The notes under the pieces: model-generated
Database searches by the model: none
Told to the model about the DNA's origin: nothing
What the model saw: only the letters and a program-made list of their open reading frames with translations
Made by a program: the position numbers and the translations under genes
DNA from: Tetragonia tetragonoides
Lineage: Eukaryota > Streptophyta > Magnoliopsida > Caryophyllales > Aizoaceae
DNA length: 64,000 nucleotides
NCBI GenBank assembly: GCA_038025085.1
Contig: CM076147.1
Coordinates: 36,184,766 to 36,248,765 of the forward strand
Reading direction: 5' to 3'
Shown here: piece after piece, positions 22,528 to 34,700 of the stretch
How positions within the stretch are numbered: position 1 is the stretch's first letter
Layout: each line of letters opens with the position of its first letter

Positions 22528-22843
22528 TAGTCATGCATGCATGAGTCTGGGCTTAGCCTAAAAATAAAGACGAAAATCTTTCTACATTAATTCTGAGCCA
22601 CCAAAGTTGGGCGGGATTTGGTGTCAGAAGATTCTCTATGTGATAAACCGAATTAGTGACCACTCGTTTAATTTCCGCATTGTGCTATGTCTACAGTCTG
22701 CTCTCTGCACTACTGGCCTAAGTGTTCTTCCCACCACGTGATGATCGGATCACCATTCATTAATTCTCCACGTTTATTTGCTTATTTTATTTCGATCGGC
22801 ATTATTATTCTTAATTTAATTTTTGCCTTGGGAGTTTTTAGTG

Positions 22844-23042
22844 TTTTTTTTTTTTTTTTGGTTCACAATCAAGGGTATCCACCGTTGACCATAGTGACTA
22901 TTTCCCCCCGCTGGCTTGTAGGTACCTCATAGGGTGGGACAGCTAGCCAAGAAATTTAAAGTTGCTTCATGCCCAAGGCGAGATTCAAACCCTCGACCTT
23001 GGTTAAGGATGGATGAGTCCCTACCACTCAACCATACTTTCT
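22844..23042 (-). mobile_element. tRNA-derived SINE, minus strand
   Basis: On the minus strand it starts near 23042 with an A-box-like GGTTGAGTGGTAGGG, then a B box GGTTTGAATCTCG, then the conserved 3' part GGTGGATACCCTTG, and ends in a poly-A (T run at 22844-22859). It shares its 3' part with the SINE in the DHAR intron (43761-43956), so both belong to one family. GTGTTTTTT flanks both sides and may be the target duplication, although poly-T makes this ambiguous. Confidence 0.75.
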
Positions 23043-23332
23043 TGGTGTTTTTTTTAAATTTGTATTGATTTACAGTTTGTATGGTTTACTCAGAAATGAT
23101 AGGGAAAAACAAGTGTTTGGAAATGTGTCCCTTCAAATGTTATTGACATAACCAAATACATTACATTTTTACAATATATTGGCCAAAGTTTGACACGAAA
23201 AACAAAATTGATAGTTGATGTGGACAATCTCTCGTGAGATGTCAACAAGGAACACTGGAACAGGTACATTTGATACATATTGTATCCCTAAATTATTAGC
23301 CCATATTTTGCATCAAGATCAAATTGGTGTCA

Positions 23333-23340
23333 CTCTCGTG
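23333..23340. repeat. Left 8-bp target duplication of the hAT element
   Basis: CTCTCGTG, identical to 27289-27296. An 8-bp duplication is diagnostic for the hAT superfamily. Confidence 0.95.
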
Positions 23341-26300
23341 TAGGGATGGCAATGGGTATCCACCCGATGAACATCCACCCGCCCACAGATGGATATGGAT
23401 GGTCTTAAATGGATGAATAATGAATATGGGTTGGATATGGATGTTTATTGGATTGGATATGGATGCTGATTTGTCATCCATTTATCACCCGTTTATCACC
23501 CGTTCACCCGAAATTAAATTAATATTAATACTAATATTTAATTTTAATTTTAATTTATTTTTTATTTTTTTCAACAAACCACTTTTTTTCTAAACCAAAC
23601 CCTAATGAGTATTGAGTCTATTGACTGTTGTTGACTAGCTACGCCTCCGTCCTTATCTGAAGCTCTCATCTAAATTCTTCTCTCCTCAGACTCCTCTTTT
23701 GTCTCAAATTCTCTATTCTCAAACAGCACCATCGTCATCCAAGGTCGATTACTCGTCGTCGCCTCTCACTGTAATCTCTCTGTCTTTGTCTTCTTCCCTT
23801 TTCTTCTGGTATGTATGTATGATACAATTTCATTGCTTTTAACATAATTTATCAAAATCTGTTTGCTTTAGGGTCAATTTCTTTGTCATTGATAACTTAT
23901 TATGGACTTGACCCACTTGAATTAGACCTCAAAATTACTCGAATTGATTCAATTATAGAGCTTTTATGTTGTTAAAGTTGACCTTTTCCTTCTTGAATTG
24001 GACCCTTATAAGTGAAATCAAGTTGTTGTTTTCAACTTTATTATTTTGCTTGGTGTTTGTTAGCTTTGTTGAGCTACTATTAACATTAAAACAATTCTAT
24101 CAAATTGGGTAGTTTTTTTAATCTTTCATTTGCTCCTATTCCAATCTTCTGTAACTTGGGTACTTGACTGTTGCTTATTTTAGACACTCCCTAGTCCTTT
24201 TTTTTTTTTTAATTATTTGGGTATACATAACACATTAGCTTGTTCTTTTTATGTAGATTCTCAAATGTGTTAAGTCATTGAGTGACTTCTGATTTCTAAA
24301 TATTGCTAATGTATGTGCAGAGTGTGAACTATGGAGGAAGAAGTGGAACAATCTAAGGTTGCTCCTAGTGCAAGTACAGCGCAATCGAATCCTTCGATTC
24401 CTTCAATTGCATCCCCATTTCCTCCTTTCTCATTTCCTTCTTCCCCAGTTTTTACATCAGAGGCTGAAAATGGTAGTGCTTCTAATCCTGTAGAAGTAGA
24501 TGTAGGGGAAAATGTGGAAGTGATGGATGAAATTGATGACGAAGAAATTGAAGATGATGTTGACGCTCAAGGCAACCGTAGAGGAAGAAAACGTACCTCC
24601 GAGGCTTGGAATTACTTTGATGAACCAATTGAAAATAAGGATGGTAAAATGATGGCGAAGTGCAAGAGTTGTAAGAAATTTTACACCGCTAAAAGTAAGA
24701 GTGGAACTTCACATCTATTGGATCATGGGAAAAATAGGTGCCCAAAGAGACATTTGAAACTTGAAACAGGGCAACAAACAATAAGGTTCGGCCCTAAGGC
24801 CAATGTGACTGATGATGAAGCAGAGATCATTATTGAACCCAAGTTCAAGCAAGATTTTTCAAGGAGTAAACTAATGAATATGATTATAATGCATGAGTAC
24901 CCTTTGTCCATGGTTGATCATATTGGTTTTCGGGAGTTTGTGAGTAGTTTGAATTCAAAATTCAAAGTGATAAGCCGGAACACATTGAGAAGTGATATTT
25001 TAAAGACGTTCGCATCTGAAACAGTGGCTTTGAAGAAGTTCTTGGAGAATCATGATGGTCGAGTTGCTATTACTACAGATATGTGGACAGCTACAAACCA
25101 GAAGAAAGGATACATGGCTGTAACTGCGCATTTTATTGATAGTGATTGGATATTGCGAAACCGAACACTGAGGTAAGTGATCTTATGCTACACTTTTTCT
25201 TGCTGTTTTTACATTGTATGCTGGCAATTTTATTGTGTTGTAAATTTATACTTGATAGGTTTGCTTATGTGCCTTGTCCACATACAAAGGAAGTTCTTGC
25301 AAATATTTTGATGGATAGTTTCTACAAATATGGATTGGAAAATAAGATTTCATCTGTGGTTCTGGATAATTGTAGTACAAATGATGCAATGATGGATATT
25401 GTTACTGTGAAATTTGACGCGTCCTCTCTTATGTTGAATGGGGATTTCTTACACATGCGTTGTTGTGCACATATTCTTAACCTGATTGTTAGAGATGGTT
25501 TGGATGTCATTAATGAACAAATTCATAAAATTCGTGAGAATGTTGCATTTTGGATAGCCACCCCAAAAAGGCTTGAAAAGTTTGAAGATGCAGCGAGATC
25601 TTGTAAGATTTCTTCAGCTAAAAGACTTATTCTTGATTGTAAGACTAGGTGGAACTCCACTTACCTAATGCTTGAGACCGCTTTTCCTTACATTGAAGTT
25701 TTTGCAAAACTCAAGAAATTGAATAGGCAAGTTAAGATTAATGTGCCTTCTGAAAAGGAGTGGGAGTTGGCTAGAAAAGTTTGTGACAAGCTGGAAGTGT
25801 TCTACAAGGCCTCTGAGTTGTTTTCAGGAAAACATTATCCTACATCCAATTTGTATTTCCGTGAAATTTGTGAAATCAAAATGAACCTGACAACTTGGGT
25901 GGATAATGAGGTTGACAAATTAGGAGAAATGGCGGAAAAAATGAAATTAAAATTTGACAAGTATTGGTTAACTATAAACGGTATTTTGGCAGTGGCTACC
26001 ATTTTGGACCCTAGATCCAAGATGGATTGTATGGAATTTTACTTCAAACATATATACAAGGGAGCTGCTCAAAAAGAAATTCAAAGGGTTAGGAGTTTGC
26101 TTTCTGATTTGATAATTGAGTACAAAGATAAGACCAATGAGTGTTATGCTACCCATCCTCAAGTACCTCAACCATCCACACAATCTAGTTCACTTGGAAA
26201 ACACCCTGGCTCATCTCATGGCGGTATTCCTGTGCCTAATTCTTGACATCTATTTGCCATACATAAGCAGCAAAACAAAAAAAGAAGGGTGAATGTCACT

Positions 26301-27288
26301 ACTGAGTTGGATCGTTACCTAGAGGATGATGTATTACCTGATGATTTTCGCTTTGATGTCCTTGGCTTTTGGAAGAATAACATGGCGTACCCAACTCTAC
26401 GGGAGATCGCCAAAGACCTGTTGGCTATACCTGTTTCTAGTGTTGCTTCAGAGAGTGCTTTTAGCACTGGTGGTAGGGTTTTAAGTCCTCATCGGTCTAG
26501 ACTACATTCAAATACAGTAGAAGCATTAATGTGTCTTCAGAATTGGATGGCAGGAAGTTCTTCAGGTAACTTATTCCCTTAGATATTTCACTTCTTTATT
26601 ATATATTCATATGATTTATATTTTGGAAGGTAGAAGTTTTTCATCTCAAACTAATAAGTTTCGTCTTTAATTTTACTTGTAGCTTCCCCTATAAAAAATT
26701 CTTTTGCTTATGCTACTATGCTTGAGGATACGGACAATGAGGAATCATGTACCAGTGGGGTTACTGACGAGGTAATTGTTTTATTAGATAAACTGATAAG
26801 TCACCTTGAATATGTGAGGAACTAATATATTTATTTTTTCTTTTCTGTTTTCTCCTTAGTTTGAAGGCAATGATGTCTACATGAGCTGGAACTTTTGAGT
26901 TGTGATTTTGTGAGGTCTGAATGAGGCATCTGGCAACCAACAAGTGCAAGGAACATAGCTGATTGGTGTTAAACAACTTCAATTAGTGTTGTATCTCCTT
27001 TTTTTTTTTGAATAATTACTTGTATTGGTTTAAGTACTTAAGTGTACTTGTAATGATTTTCGAATTCATTTCTAAGTCGATTTTTGGCGCGGAATGTGAA
27101 ATATTTTCCTTAACGAAAATGTGAACTTGAAATCCAATGGACATCTATTTACCCGCCATATCCACGGATATCTAAATGGACGGATGAAATTGAGGTAAAT
27201 TGATATGGATATGGATATGGATGGAGCCCAAATAAATGGATATGGATATGGCTCCACCCGCTCCATATCCGATCCATTGCCATCCCTA
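23341..27288 (+). mobile_element. hAT transposon, nearly intact (3948 bp)
   Basis: The termini are perfect 15-bp inverted repeats TAGGGATGGCAATGG, bounded by the 8-bp duplication CTCTCGTG. Subterminal regions at both ends carry many ATATGGAT/ATCCATAT-type motifs (23385-23465 and 27195-27270), as expected for transposase binding. One transposase gene fills the interior. The ends and target duplication are undamaged. Confidence 0.95.
24331..26898 (+). pseudogene. hAT transposase (BED finger, hATC) with one in-frame stop
   Basis: Exons read 24331-25172, 25259-26565, 26683-26771 and 26860-26898, all with GT/AG joins and consistent phase (759 codons including stop). Residues 80-141 contain a BED zinc finger (Cys111, Cys114, His132, Cys137) after a basic GRRGRKR stretch. 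The catalytic core shows TTDMWTA and VVLDNCSTND, and the C terminus has the hATC dimerisation segment (ASESAFSTGGRVLSPHRSRL) holding the third acidic residue. A TGA at 26244-26246 (codon 610) interrupts the frame just before hATC, yet the frame resumes unchanged after it. This looks like a recent nonsense mutation. A 5' leader intron probably ends at ~24320 (GTGCAG). It resembles DAYSLEEPER/RICESLEEPER-type proteins. Confidence 0.9.
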
Positions 27289-27296
27289 CTCTCGTG
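27289..27296. repeat. Right 8-bp target duplication of the hAT element
   Basis: CTCTCGTG, identical to 23333-23340. Confidence 0.95.
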
Positions 27297-27530
27297 AGGG
27301 TAACCTAATTTTAACATTGCTTACTTAATAGAATAATAAAAAAATAAAAAAATTCTCGCGAGATGTAGGACTATTTAAAAAGGGAAAACGGGTCTGACTT
27401 GATATGTTTTTTTGGCACGTCTGGATGGCTACTAACTAGCGATTTTGGGTGTGTGCAAAGGACCACGTCCTTATAAAATTACTAAAACACTGTGATTGCG
27501 TTTTTTTTTCCCACTTATTTTCACTTATTC

Positions 27531-28090
27531 TCACTGATTGGGTAAAGCCTTTAAACTAATTCCCACTGATTGGGTAAAGTCATGCCACTGATTTTCCAGT
27601 GATTTGGTAAGCTTCTGTCACTGATTCTCACTAATTCAGTAAGGTTATGCCACTGATTTTGTGAGAATGGAGGTATCTTTTTCCACTGATTGGGTTATGT
27701 TCTGCCACTGATTTTCAATAATTTGGTAAGATCTTCTTACTGATTCTCACTGATTGGATAAGGTAATGTCGTTGATTCCACCAATTGGGTAATGTCCAAC
27801 AAGTGAAAAAGAAAACACCCTATATTCAATTCCCTCCTTTTTTTCAAGGCCGAACAGACCAAGCCTATTAAGGGTGCATTATTTTCACTCATTCTCACTG
27901 ACTGGGTAAGGTCATGCCACTGATTCCCACTGATTGAGTAAGGTCCTGCCACTGATTTCCACTGTTTCGATAAGATCTTTCCACTGATTCAATAAGGTCA
28001 TGTCATTGATTCTGTGAGTAGGAATGTGGGTCCTGCCACTGATTTTTATTGATTGAGTAAGATCCTGTCATTGATTCTCACTGATTTAAT
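27531..28090. repeat. CACTGATT minisatellite at the left end of the Mutator-like element
   Basis: I count 14 copies of CACTGATT here, in an irregular ~30-base unit with companion blocks (TGGGTAAGGTCATGC). It straddles a break at 27821-27871, where two Mutator-like ends (…AACACCCT and AGGGTGCATT…) face each other. The left array is probably the subterminal region of a second, truncated copy of the same family. Confidence 0.75.
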
Positions 28091-28780
28091 AAGGCCTAGC
28101 CATTGATTTCCATTGATTAGGTCTTGCTACTTATTTCTAAATATTTTTATATGGACCTATGTCCATCCAACTTGGATGGACCACAATGGCATTGTTGTAA
28201 TTATGCTAAAACGTGTGGGTGTTTTATTAATAAAAAAAGTCAATCCCTATTTTTTTTCATTCCCCGCTCCCGCTCAACAACCGTTTCTCTCTCCCTTTTA
28301 TCTTTTCTCTCTCTTCTTCGTGTTTGAACAAACTGAAACACCCAACGTAAAGCAATCCAGAATCATCCTCATCCATGGAATCTCTCTCGATTATTCAGAT
28401 TCTTTTTCGGTCTCTCCATTCTCGCGTTTTGTAGTTTTGATTTCTCCTCTTCTCCCTCTTTCTGTTTTGCGATTTTTTGAGCTTAATTTTGCTTATTTTG
28501 AGCTTAAATTTTGATGGATTTTTGTGATTCTATGGTTGTTGATGATGAATGATACTGAAGTTCCTGTTGGTGCATTAGTTGATGACATTGCAATTGTTGA
28601 AGATTTTTTACCATCTGATGGAAAAGGGTTTATCAAACTGATGAAGAAATTGTTGATCAAATTAGGTGTTCAGTTGAGGAAATAGGTATTGTTCTTTTCT
28701 TTGTGTTATTTATCTTTTTTATGTAATTTAAATTGATTAATCTGATAGTTTTAATGTATATTAATTCTCGTTTTTTTTTG

Positions 28781-29185
28781 TTCATATGTAGTGTAAGCAT
28801 TGTTCATTTTATAATATTTATTTGTTCATATCTGATTTGTTGAATGTTCATATTGTAAATGTATGCTTTTGTTCATATCTGCTATATTGAATGTTCAACT
28901 CTGATATATTGAATGTTCATATGTAGTGTAAGCATTGTTCATTTTATAATATTTATTTGTTCATATCTGATTTGTTGAATGTTCATTTTGTAAATGTATG
29001 CTTTTGTTCATATCTGTTATATTGAATGTTCAACTCTGATATATTGAATGTTCATATGTAGTGTAAGCATTGTTCATTTTATAATATTTTATTTTTTCAT
29101 ATCTGATTTGTTGAATGTTCATATTGTAAATGTATGCTTTTGTTCAAATCTGTTATATTTGAATGTTCAACTCTAATATATTGAA
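28781..29185 (+). repeat. 135-bp tandem repeat, three copies
   Basis: The landmark TTCATATGTAGTGTAAGCAT starts at 28781, 28916 and 29051, an exact period of 135 bases. Each unit contains five or six TTGTTCAT/ATGTTCA motifs. It lies in an intron of the transposase gene. Confidence 0.85.
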
Positions 29186-29487
29186 TGTTCAACTCTGATA
29201 TATTGAATGTTCATATGTGATTTATTTGGTTCATTAGTTGTTCTTTAAATTGTGATGTTCATATGTTCATATATTGGATGTTCATATGTGATATATTGAT
29301 TGTTCATATCTGATATATTGAATGTTGTTGATATATTGAATGTTCAAATGTGATATATTGAATGTTTGATATTTGATAATTTGATTTGTTTATTAAATTT
29401 TGAATTTATTTGTTCATTTCTTGTTGTTAAATTGTGATGTTCAATAATTGTTCTTACATTTTTTTGGTATTTTTTGAAGTTTTTGAT

Positions 29488-32400
29488 GGAGCAATGGTCG
29501 ATGAAATTCGTATTGCGCAGCAAGGTTATGGGAAAGGTCTTGAGCAAAATGCTGAAGAAATTGTTGATGAAATTAACAGTGCTCTTTTTTCTGTTGACGA
29601 ACCAGGTACTTTATATCTTAATAGGTTCATGAATTTTAGGTTGTTCATATGTAATACATGATTGTTCATTTCTATTAATTATTTGTTCATATATTATATA
29701 TGAATGTTCATATTTTGTATATTTGTTTATGTTTTTCTTTTATGCTCACTGAACTTTTGATTGTTCATTTATTATTTTTATGCTCATTGAACTTTTTGAT
29801 TGACCATGTTTGTTCATAGACTTACTAACATGTGGTCATAGACTTTCTCAATTATGTTCATAAACTTACTCACAGATGTTCATAGAGCTTTGACTACATG
29901 TTCATAGAGACACACATGCTTATATCCACTTGCAGTAGTGTACTGCACTGTTTGTCTAGCAGTCCTGTTGCCATTATTTCCATACTTTCTCTAAATAGCT
30001 TTTTAACCTGCAAATTTTACTCTTACTTCTGTTTACAGTCTTGTGTTCATATCTTATATGTGAAATGTTCATATATCTGATATTGTTTGTTCATACAGTA
30101 CACATTTTATTTTGTGCTTGTATGTTCTTTATTATTTCCTATTTTACAGGACCATCTGAAAATTTAGATTTAGTTGGCCGTACTTGCAAGAATGTTGAAG
30201 AAGCTTATGCATTGTATAATGATTATGCTTATAGGAAGGGCTTTAGCATTAGAAAGGGAAAACAGAGGTGTAAGGCTGGGTCCACTTATATTTTAATGAA
30301 GTTGTTTTATTTTTCACGTAATGGAATTAAAGATTGTAAGCGCAAGCATACTAGGTCGTATTCTAGGATTGATACTCGCACTGGTTGCCAAGCATGTGTG
30401 AAATTTAATGTTGATGCTCAAGGGATTTAGCTTTGTACGAAGCATGTGCTTGAGCATAATCATTCTTTGTGTGTTTCAAGCAAGCGTCATCTTCTTCGTT
30501 CTCAAAAAGGAATAACCAAGAATGATTTGATGTTTCTTTTGATGTTGAAAAAAAGTGGTGTCCCAATTGCTGATGGAATAAGATTGCTTAAGAAGCAAAG
30601 TGTGGGGTATCCAGATTTGGGATTCACTTCTAGGGATGCTTACAATAGTTTGGCAAAGCACGATAGGATGAATTTTAATGGGAGCGATTCAAATGCTTTG
30701 ATAGAAACTCTTAAGAAACGGAGAAGTAATGAAGCTGATTTTTTTTCTTTGATTTTGAGGTTGATTCTGATTCTAGATTGTGTAGTTTGTTTTGGAGGGC
30801 TGGACAAATGAAGAAACAGTATGAGTCTTTTGGGGATTTGTTAGCACATGATACAATTTATCGTACTAACAAATATAATATGATGTGTGGTCCATTTGTT
30901 GGTATGAACGAGCATGGTTTGAATATTATGTTTGGTTGTGGATTAATGCTGAATGAGAGGACCGAGTCTTTTTTGTGGCTCTATGACACTTTCTTGACTT
31001 CCAGGGGAGGGGGGGGGGGAGGAAATAACCTGTTACTTTGATGACAGATTAGAGTTTTGCTATGTCGGCTGCAATAAAAGATGTTTTTCCTAAGTCAAGG
31101 CATCGACTTTGCGTATGACATATTGGTGAAAACTCTAAGAAGAATATACCAGATTTAAGGAATCAGGAAGGTTTTGTTGATCTGCTTAACTATTTACTGA
31201 AGTACACCGATTCAGAGGCTGAGTTTCAGAAGCAGTGGACAAGGTACTTTTACCATAAAAATTGAATTTTCAAACCATGCATAAAAGTGATGCCTGTAAA
31301 ACCATGTTCATAAACTTTTCCACATTTGTTCATAAATCTTGTACTAGTGTTCATAAACCTTCAACTAATGTTCATAAGCTTACATCACTTGAGTTTCTCC
31401 CCTGCACCATAGTCCCTATAAAATATATTTACTTACAAATAGAAAACAAGCATTAAAACTGGTCATGTGCAAAGCACATATATGGTTAATATGTTTACTT
31501 GCCAATTGTTCATAAGTTTTGTGCTAATTGTTTATACATTTTATTGCTCTGGTTTTTCAATTTACTTTACTGTTTTTAAGCATGTCAGAATCATTTTGAT
31601 GCCTGTATAATGTTCATAAACTTCTACCTATGTTCATAAACCTTTAGATATGTTCATAAACCTACTTCTTTCTTGTTGTTCATAAGTTTTATGCTAATTG
31701 TTCATACATCTTTTATTGATATGGTTTGTTCAATTTACTTTACTGTTTTCCAAGCTTGTCAGAATGATTTTGATGTCTCTATTACAATGTTCATAAACTT
31801 TTCTACTTGTGTTCACAAACCTTGTACTAATGTTCATACTCCTTCTACTAATGTTCATACACCTTGTACTAATGTTCATAAACCTTTAATTAATGTTCAT
31901 AAACTTACTTCTTTCTTGTTGTTTATAAGTTCTATGCTAATTGCTCATATTTTTTTTATTTTTCTATTGTTTTTTTCAATTTACTTTACTGTTTTCAAGC
32001 ATATCAGAATATTTTGATCTGTCTAAAACAATGTTCATAAATTTTTCTACTTGTGTTCATAAACCTTGTACTAATGTTCATAAACCTTGCACTAATGTTC
32101 ACAAACCTTCAGATATTGTTCATAAACTTACTTCTTTCTTGTTGTTCATAAGTTTAATGCTAATTGTTCAATCAATTTACTTTACTGTTTTCTTTTTGTC
32201 AGGTTGGTTTCTACATATAAATGTCATAAGAACTCTTGGTTAGAAAAGTTATTTTTAGTGAAGGAAAAGTGGTGTCCAGCCTTTAACAAAGATTATTTTT
32301 CTGGTGGTGTATTATCCTCGTAACGGAGTGAAAGTACTCATCATGCATTGAATGAAAGAGTTTATAAAACCACGGGACTTTTGGCTTTTTATGGTGCCTT

Positions 32401-33238
32401 TACTGACATTGTATCTGAATGGAGAAGCAAAGAAAGAGATGAGGATTTTAGATGCTGGCAAGGGTTGCCTGATATGGCAGTGAGCACTACCAAACTTCTT
32501 TCATTTGCTAGACAGATTTATACCATCCAGATTTTTCTTCTATTTGAGGAACAGTTCATGAAGGGTACATCATGCCATCAGGTTTGGGTGAAGTCTGAGA
32601 ATAATATTGTAACTTTTCATGTTTGGATTCCAGATGTTGATATCATAAAGCATGAAGTTCAATTCAACCAAGAAAATCATTCAATTTTTTGCACTTGCAA
32701 GATGATACTAGAGGTTGGAATATTGTGTTGTCATTGTTTGCGTATCATGAATATCAACTGTGTAGAGACCATACCTGATTTGTACATAAATAAGAGATGG
32801 TTAAAGAAGGAGGATGAAAGTGAAATGGTTGATTACAGTACTATTGCTTCGTTAAATGGAGATATCCAATCTGGTTCTATTTGGAGGACACATATGGTAA
32901 GGAAGTTTGTCACTTTGTTGTCAGCTAGTCAAGATAATCGTAAAGCTCAAGAGCATTGTGAGGCAACTTTCAAAATAGCAAAAGAAAATGTCATTATTGA
33001 AGTTGGTCCTATATTTTTCGAAGAATCATTTCGAAAGGGTTTGCATTTTGGATGCAATGTTCAAAATTCCAGTGGTAGTAGAGCAAAAGGCAAAGATGAC
33101 GACAATTTACGCATGGTTTGTATAATTGAAAAGAAATATAAGCAAATCAGAGCACGCAAGCGTAGTGCTTTGAAAACTGCTGTGCGTACAAAGAAAGTTG
33201 TGAAGTCGTCATTGCATTCAACTCCTCTATCTCCTATA
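29488..33238 (+). pseudogene. FAR1/MULE-type transposase remnant
   Basis: Exons are recognisable in order. An acidic N-terminal exon (29488-29605, EEIVDEINSALFSVDEPG) is preceded by a similar one at ~28620-28686. The FAR1 DNA-binding domain follows (30149-30520; EEAYALYNDYAYRKGFSIRKG, then VLEHNHSL). The start of the MULE transposase core is at ~30790-31010 (DTIYRTNKYNM, FVGMNEHG). The C-terminal part (32348-33238) has a SWIM zinc finger (CTCKMILEVGILCCHCL). Damage: TAG at 30428-30430 in the FAR1 domain, a frameshift at the T run ~30742, and another at the G run 31010-31019. FAR1/FHY3 host genes derive from such transposases, but here the breaks and element context show a dead transposon gene. 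Confidence 0.88.
31795..32190 (+). repeat. Internal duplication, copy 1
   Basis: An intron segment with ordered TGTTCATAAACC motifs and the landmark TTTACTTTACTGTTTTCAAG. The same order recurs at 34340-34700, and a related shorter block lies at 31610-31790. Confidence 0.75.
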
Positions 33239-34339
33239 ATGAAGGTGAGTATCTTATTCATCCTGCTGGTGGTGGTTCTGATCTCATGTATGGTTCAAGT
33301 TCCAAACCCCTTCCAGTTCCTGTTTCTACATCTGTGAGCTAATTTGCAGGTTAGTGCTTAAGCTTTTTTATTATGAATTTGCATGTTTGTGCTTAAGCTT
33401 TGCTTTTTGACTATTTTAATTGTTTGATTGCGTAGGTGTCTCTCTGACTGTATGAGATGAAAAGAAGAAAAGAAGTTATGTTTTTGGAAGACTTTTTGTT
33501 TGAAAGCAACAAGACGTTGTTGATGAAGGAAATCAGTTTTACTATAGTTTTACACTCAAATTTAATAGATCGCACAGTGATATATACTTAGCTTCATTTG
33601 TAAATATGTTGTTGGGAAGTAACTATTTTAATGTTCATTTATAAATGTTCATTTTTTTAGTCATTGCTTTAAATGTTCATAGAGATGTATGCATATGTTC
33701 ATAGAGCTTCAAGTATATGTTCACAAAGTCTGATGCACATGTTGACAGATCTTGGTGCATAGAGCTTTTATATCCTGCTGCAGATATGTTCATAAAAGAG
33801 TGATGTTTGTGCACTTTTTGCTGTAGCACAGTTGCTGTATCTTTTGCTGCTGCAGTGCTGTTCACAAAACAATTTGTAGGCAAGGGAAGAACATATGTTC
33901 ATTTCCATATATGCATTTGTTCACAAAGATTGATGCATATGTTCATATGTTTGTTAATGAGATTCAGAGTTCTTTACCTCTTAGTTCATTTATATCTAGT
34001 TCATAAAGACTTGATATGATCATAATTCAGGTTAAAATCTTAATATTTGGTTGATTCTGCAACCACTTCTGTCAATTCAGCATCCCTATAATAATTGTTC
34101 ATAAAGTCATATGCATATGTTCATAAATTTGTGTGCAATTGTTTATAAAGTCATATGCATATGTTCATAAATTTGTGTGCAATTTGTTCATAGAGGTATT
34201 TGTAATTGTTCATAGAGGTATAAATTTGTGTGCAATTGTTCATAGAGGTATTTGCAATTGTTCATTCATTTATTTCAACTCTTATTCAGAGCAAATACTA
34301 TCTGAACAATAGAATAAAATCACTTTCTTTTACAACTCT

Positions 34340-34700
34340 ATTACAATGTTCATAAATTTTTCTACTTGTGTTCATAAACCTTTTTTAATGCTCATACTCA
34401 TTCTACTAATGTTCATAAACCTTGTACTAATGTTCATAAACTTTTAATTAATGTTCATAAACTTACTTCTTTCTTGTTGTTTATAAGTTCTATGCTAATT
34501 GCTCATATTTTTATTTTGCTATTGTTTTTTTCAATTTACTTTACTGTTTTCAAGCATGTCAGAATATTTTGATCTGTCTAAAACAATGTTCATAAATTTT
34601 TCTACCTGTGTTCATAAACCTTGTACTAATGTTCATAAACCTTTGCACTAATGTTCACAAACCTTCAGATATTGTTCATAAACTTACTTCTTTGTTGTTG
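34340..34700 (+). repeat. Internal duplication, copy 2
   Basis: Near-copy of 31795-32190, including the TCTACTTGTGTTCATAAACC phrase and the TTTACTTTACTGTTTTCAAG landmark. It sits between the 3' ends of the two element genes. Confidence 0.75.

Noticed and set aside
31673..32243. Open frames with VHKPCTNVHKP repeats
   Set aside because: They are translations of the TGTTCATAAACC array in a transposase intron; no family match and no other coding features.
29488..33238. Host FAR1-RELATED SEQUENCE transcription factor
   Set aside because: Stop, two frameshifts and location inside a MULE with inverted ends favour a dead transposase over a host gene.
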